From contig JAUWNP010000059.1 in NCBI GenBank assembly GCA_030612585.1, positions 1-23,123 of the forward strand: 23,123 bases of DNA, in the 5' to 3' direction. Position numbers and translations under genes: made by a program. The DNA is from Anaerolineae bacterium. Lineage in GTDB: Bacteria; Chloroflexota; Anaerolineae; B4-G1. Every line of letters starts with the position of its first letter. Within the stretch, counting starts at the first letter, position 1. Positions 20,126-23,123 of the stretch are shown here, piece after piece. A model generated the notes under the pieces. It was not told where the DNA came from, did no database searches, and saw only the letters and a list, made by a program, of their open reading frames with translations.

Positions 20126-21121
20126 CTATTCATCCTCTTCCGTACCGCCCTCCGTCTCCACCCCCTCGGTCTCGGGCTCGGCGACCTTTGTCTCCCCTTC
20201 CGCCGGTAGAGCTTTCCGCTCTTCGGCTTCGCCCAATGCCCTGGTTTCCAGCTCCGGCCCAAAGCTCTCCACAAAGCGTTGCAAAACACGTTTGCCGGCT
20301 TCCTCTACGTGGAAAGTCTCTAGTGCATCTTCTTCCAGCATGATCTTCAAGGCCTTCAACTGGCGGTCCATCTCGACCTGACGCTGTTGGCTTAGCAGCT
20401 GTGCCACTGTTGCCACGTCTTCGGGATGATTCGTGAGTTGCAACGCCAACAACTGCCAGTGACCTTCCTTGATAAGCGGACTATAGAAGTCCATTTTCAT
20501 CCTCATCCGCTCGATTGTCAGCTCGTCACGTAGCTTTTCTAACTCGGCCTCTCTTCTCTCACGTTCCTTATCGCGCTCGATTTGCCTCAGTCTCCGAATA
20601 TGGGCACGGGCATCCTCTTCCAGGCTCAACTTGACCATAAAGCGATTGAGTTTGAGAGCCACATTATATGCTTCGCTTTCCACAGCCTGGATAATAGCCC
20701 TTTCAGCAGCAGCGCTTTCCTCTACATCATAGTCACGGCTGATGTTGCGCATTGTACCGATAATCAATGGTTCTAGCACTGCACGGGCATCGGTGACGTT
20801 GCGTTGCACAATGATGACCGGATCGTCCACAGAACAAGTTACCTGGACCTTGGCTTGAAAGTCGAAGGCATCACTCTCACAGGGAAGGGCGCAATTGAAA
20901 CTAAACGAGTATTCGGTAACGTCTATCTTGTAGACGGTTTTGTAGTTACCCCACCTGACTTCACCAGCCGTTAGCCGATCCCCTGGCCAGAGCGTGACCA
21001 ACGGCTGCCCTTCTCGAAAGAGAACAAGAGCCACACCGGGCTCCGGGGTTGGGCGCGGTTGGAAAAGGCGCAAGCGGGGAACTTCCTCTTTGCCGATAAT
21101 AGGATTGTACGTGTCTGCCAT
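20126..21121 (-). CDS. SPFH/band-7-like protein without membrane anchor
   Basis: A 331-residue protein. Residues 25-180 resemble an SPFH (stomatin/band 7) domain: VALVLFREGQPLVTLWPGDR, YSFSFNCALPCESDAFDF-like strands, VQVTCSVDDP and ARAVLEPLIIGTMRNISRDY. Helices from 190 on, with long charged stretches (ERDKERERREAELEKLRDEL), form a coiled coil, and the tail is highly acidic. SPFH proteins oligomerise into membrane-associated rings; this one has no obvious N-terminal helix, so it is soluble or attaches through the neighbouring membrane protein. AAGGAGG lies before the ATG. It is 15 bases after the STAND-like gene and co-transcribed. The family assignment is by pattern and moderate. Confidence 0.7.
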   Translation of the reverse strand: MADTYNPIIGKEEVPRLRLFQPRPTPEPGVALVLFREGQPLVTLWPGDRLTAGEVRWGNYKTVYKIDVTEYSFSFNCALPCESDAFDFQAKVQVTCSVDDPVIIVQRNVTDARAVLEPLIIGTMRNISRDYDVEESAAAERAIIQAVESEAYNVALKLNRFMVKLSLEEDARAHIRRLRQIERDKERERREAELEKLRDELTIERMRMKMDFYSPLIKEGHWQLLALQLTNHPEDVATVAQLLSQQRQVEMDRQLKALKIMLEEDALETFHVEEAGKRVLQRFVESFGPELETRALGEAEERKALPAEGETKVAEPETEGVETEGGTEEDE

Positions 21122-21136
21122 CTTCTAGCCTCCTTT

Positions 21137-22930
21137 TTAGCTGTTGTTCAATACCGACAGAACTTTGGCAGCAGATTCAGATTTTTCCCTTGGATGCGAT
21201 GCCCAGCGATCCAGGTAAAAGCGTAACCGCTCTTTCTCGCGCTCGGTTCCTCGCGTTGCCAGTGTTACAATGACCTGCTCAACAGGGAGATATAGACGAG
21301 TATCGTCATCCACCGTTAACAGCCACTGGTGCAGTGCCTCCAAAGCAGGTTTGCGCACCGATTTGGTATTCAAGGCACAGCGCCACAGAGATGTCACTCT
21401 ATCTCGATACGCTTCGTCCTCTCGCGCCAGCCACAGCAGTGTGGGCCATGCTCCTCCCTCTGGCTCAGCCTCAACCCTGGCTTCCAGCGCCAGTTCCAGA
21501 AAGATGAGCAGACCGGTTAAGGTGACAATCCTGGCTTTCGGATCGGCCGTCCACGCGATCAACGCATCGAGCACTTTGAGGTAGTAGTCGGGCACCAGCC
21601 GGCCAGATTCAAACAGGTTAGCCACACTGCGACTCAGCACCCCAAAAAGGCGCAAGTCTTCAGCATGAGCGATGGCGTGGAAATCTCGCAAAGCAGTATC
21701 AGGAAAGCGCAGGCCGACGAGTCCGCCGTAAGCTGCGGCTGCCGTCCAGCACAGTCGCCAGTTGTTACGAAGGGTGGCCCAATGGTGCAGTAGACCCAGA
21801 ACTTGTGGCGCAAACTCTCCCTCCCAGGCCGGGATACCCAGGGCCAAGGCGGCTGCCGCCCGCGCCCGGCTATTCTGGTGGTTGGCCCAGGGTAGCAATA
21901 CTTCCCCCCGCACATAGCCAAAGTTGTACTTACTCAGCTCGCCAACAGCCGCCGCTGCCCTGGCGCGCACGTTAAAGCTGGGATGAAACCCCAAATCCCG
22001 GAGCCAGTCGAGCAAGGGCCTGCGCAAGCGGTCGTACTCGTGCCAGGCGTAGCGCAGGACGGCGGGTTGAAAGGTAGGATTATCCAGCACGATAAGCTCC
22101 ACCGGGCTGCGGCCGAACTCTGCTTCTTCGTACCCCTGAACCAGGTGAGCACAAGCCTCTTTCACCCGTTGGCTGCGCGTGCTGCCGAAGACCGAGTCGG
22201 GGACCGGCGATTCATCTTCCGCTGGCGGCGGCTTAATCAGTGATTGCAGGCGTTCATCAGCCTCGACCACAGCTTGATAGTTGGCGCCGTTAAAGACAGC
22301 CAGAGAGAGCATAAAGGTACGCTCTTCCAAGTCTACATGGGTCTCGAACCAGACTTCCACTTGCTCCCGGGCGCGAGCCTCAAAGCGAGCCAGGGCCTCT
22401 TCCAGCTTAAGCTCACTGCGAGCCACCCCGGCCAGCAGTTCCGCCAAGCGGTCTATCTCTCCAGGCAGCAAGTGGGTGCTCAAAAGTTGCTGCACAGCGT
22501 CGGCTTGACTCAGTTCGCGGGCTCTGGCGAGCATGTCCTTGTCGGTGAGGTACCAGGCCAGGTGCTGCTCCAGCAATTGGGCGCGATCCGGCACGTCGCT
22601 CCAGATCACCAGATAGTCACTCAGAGCTTCTTTGGCAAGAGAAACCCGGCTGTCTACAGTGACCACCAGATGGCTGTGTAGCTTCTTCAGTCTTCTGCTT
22701 AGATGGTTGAGAACAGAAGCGTTGAGTTTTTCTGCACTATCGGGCGCAAGGGTGTCAATCACGTACCCCCGTTTTGACTCAAGCTCAGATGAACGCAGTT
22801 TCTCCAGTTTTACGTCCGGGTTAATCTCGAAGATTTCCTCAGCGTGCAACGCCGAAAGCAGATGAAGAGCGGTGGTCCACTTGCCCCAGTGGGCCTGTCC
22901 CCAGAGGACGAGCGCGTGTTTTTCAGCCAA
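21137..22930 (-). CDS. STAND-like P-loop protein with HEAT-like repeats
   Basis: At least 597 residues. LVLWGQAHWGKWTTALHLL near the start resembles a Walker A but reads GKW-TT where GKS/T is expected, so ATP binding is doubtful. RGYVIDTLAPD could be a Walker B remnant and HSHLVVTVDSRV a sensor-type strand, as in nSTAND3 proteins. From about residue 290 the chain is made of helical pairs (NVRARAAAAVGELSK, HQNSRARAAAALALG, NWRLCWTAAAAYGGL) typical of HEAT repeats, i.e. a scaffold or ligand sensor. The TTG at 22930 has no good ribosome site. In-frame codons continue to 22993 and encode IYEIRNVYVTSPTYERAQKAL, which resembles the segment that normally precedes an nSTAND3 P-loop, so the true start may be an ATT (22990) or ATC (22993) after GGAG. 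Confidence 0.75.
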   Translation of the reverse strand: MAEKHALVLWGQAHWGKWTTALHLLSALHAEEIFEINPDVKLEKLRSSELESKRGYVIDTLAPDSAEKLNASVLNHLSRRLKKLHSHLVVTVDSRVSLAKEALSDYLVIWSDVPDRAQLLEQHLAWYLTDKDMLARARELSQADAVQQLLSTHLLPGEIDRLAELLAGVARSELKLEEALARFEARAREQVEVWFETHVDLEERTFMLSLAVFNGANYQAVVEADERLQSLIKPPPAEDESPVPDSVFGSTRSQRVKEACAHLVQGYEEAEFGRSPVELIVLDNPTFQPAVLRYAWHEYDRLRRPLLDWLRDLGFHPSFNVRARAAAAVGELSKYNFGYVRGEVLLPWANHQNSRARAAAALALGIPAWEGEFAPQVLGLLHHWATLRNNWRLCWTAAAAYGGLVGLRFPDTALRDFHAIAHAEDLRLFGVLSRSVANLFESGRLVPDYYLKVLDALIAWTADPKARIVTLTGLLIFLELALEARVEAEPEGGAWPTLLWLAREDEAYRDRVTSLWRCALNTKSVRKPALEALHQWLLTVDDDTRLYLPVEQVIVTLATRGTEREKERLRFYLDRWASHPREKSESAAKVLSVLNNS

Positions 22931-23012
22931 AGCTTTTTGAGCCCGCTCATAAGTTGGAGAGGTTACATAGACATTGCGGATCTCATAAATGATTTTTCAG
23001 CTCCATAGTGCG

Positions 23013-23123
23013 TCATTTGAATTGCGCAGAGGACGACGAAGTATCCAGATGGTAGGTAAACAGCAGCCGCCACGGTTCACCGTCATCCACAGGGACACGG
23101 ACGTCCCGCTGGTTGAGGATAAT
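23013..23123 (-). CDS. C-terminal end of an upstream gene, cut by the window edge
   Basis: An open frame from the right edge ends at TGA 23013-23015. The visible 36 residues include NQRDVRVPVDDGEPWRLLFT and end in SSSSAQFK. It lies about 20 bases upstream of the first possible start of the STAND-like gene, in the same direction, so it is probably the preceding cassette gene. I cannot name the family from so short a piece. Another frame is also open here, so the reading is moderate. Confidence 0.45.
   Translation of the reverse strand: MILNQRDVRVPVDDGEPWRLLFTYHLDTSSSSAQFK

Overview
The window looks like a chromosomal segment from a high-GC, gene-dense bacterium, most probably a member of the Chloroflexota (Anaerolineae/Caldilineae-like). 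This placement is an inference. It rests on the gene content (class V aminotransferase, PGDH-like enzyme and DUF1015 protein together; a CpXC protein; an F420-nonreducing-type hydrogenase), on strong sigma70-type promoters, and on many short dispersed palindromic and period-8 repeats. No rRNA gene is present; one tRNA-Arg(ACG) is.

Layout. (a) 1-2791, minus strand: a truncated lipoprotein, a radical SAM protein and two nitroreductases, the latter separated by a nest of palindromic repeats. (b) 2856-8005, plus strand: a sigma70 promoter, a tandem glycine riboswitch with an overlapping terminator, a class V aminotransferase and a PGDH-like dehydrogenase. Then come a DUF433/DUF5615 toxin-antitoxin pair with its own promoter, a short membrane-protein fragment and a DUF1015 protein. 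The TA pair and fragment appear inserted into a serine/glycine module. (c) 8198-10419: promoter plus a two-gene [NiFe] hydrogenase. (d) 10456-12602, minus: an unknown small protein, tRNA-Arg, a MITE-like element and a CpXC-domain protein. (e) 12742-13938, plus: a half-size ArsP/DUF318-like permease with two PII-like c-di-AMP receptor homologues. (f) 14011-16407, minus: AbiEi/AbiEii toxin-antitoxin operon followed by a DUF1444 protein. (g) 16493-23123, minus: a tightly spaced cassette running off the right edge, in transcription order a truncated gene, a STAND-like protein with HEAT-like repeats, an SPFH/band-7-like protein, a membrane LysM protein, a caspase-like protease and an ABC-F ATPase.

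The strongest candidate for an undescribed system is (g). A P-loop/HEAT-type sensor-scaffold, a soluble SPFH-like oligomeriser, a membrane/peptidoglycan-anchored protein and a caspase-like effector in one operon fit a regulated-death or immune complex, and the neighbouring AbiE and DUF433/DUF5615 modules make the region defence-rich. Other notable points are: glycine-ON logic in front of a serine/glyoxylate gene pair; a PGDH homologue with Pro in place of the catalytic His; a hydrogenase large subunit with no C-terminal extension to remove; and two adjacent c-di-AMP receptor paralogues that have kept different halves of the family signature.
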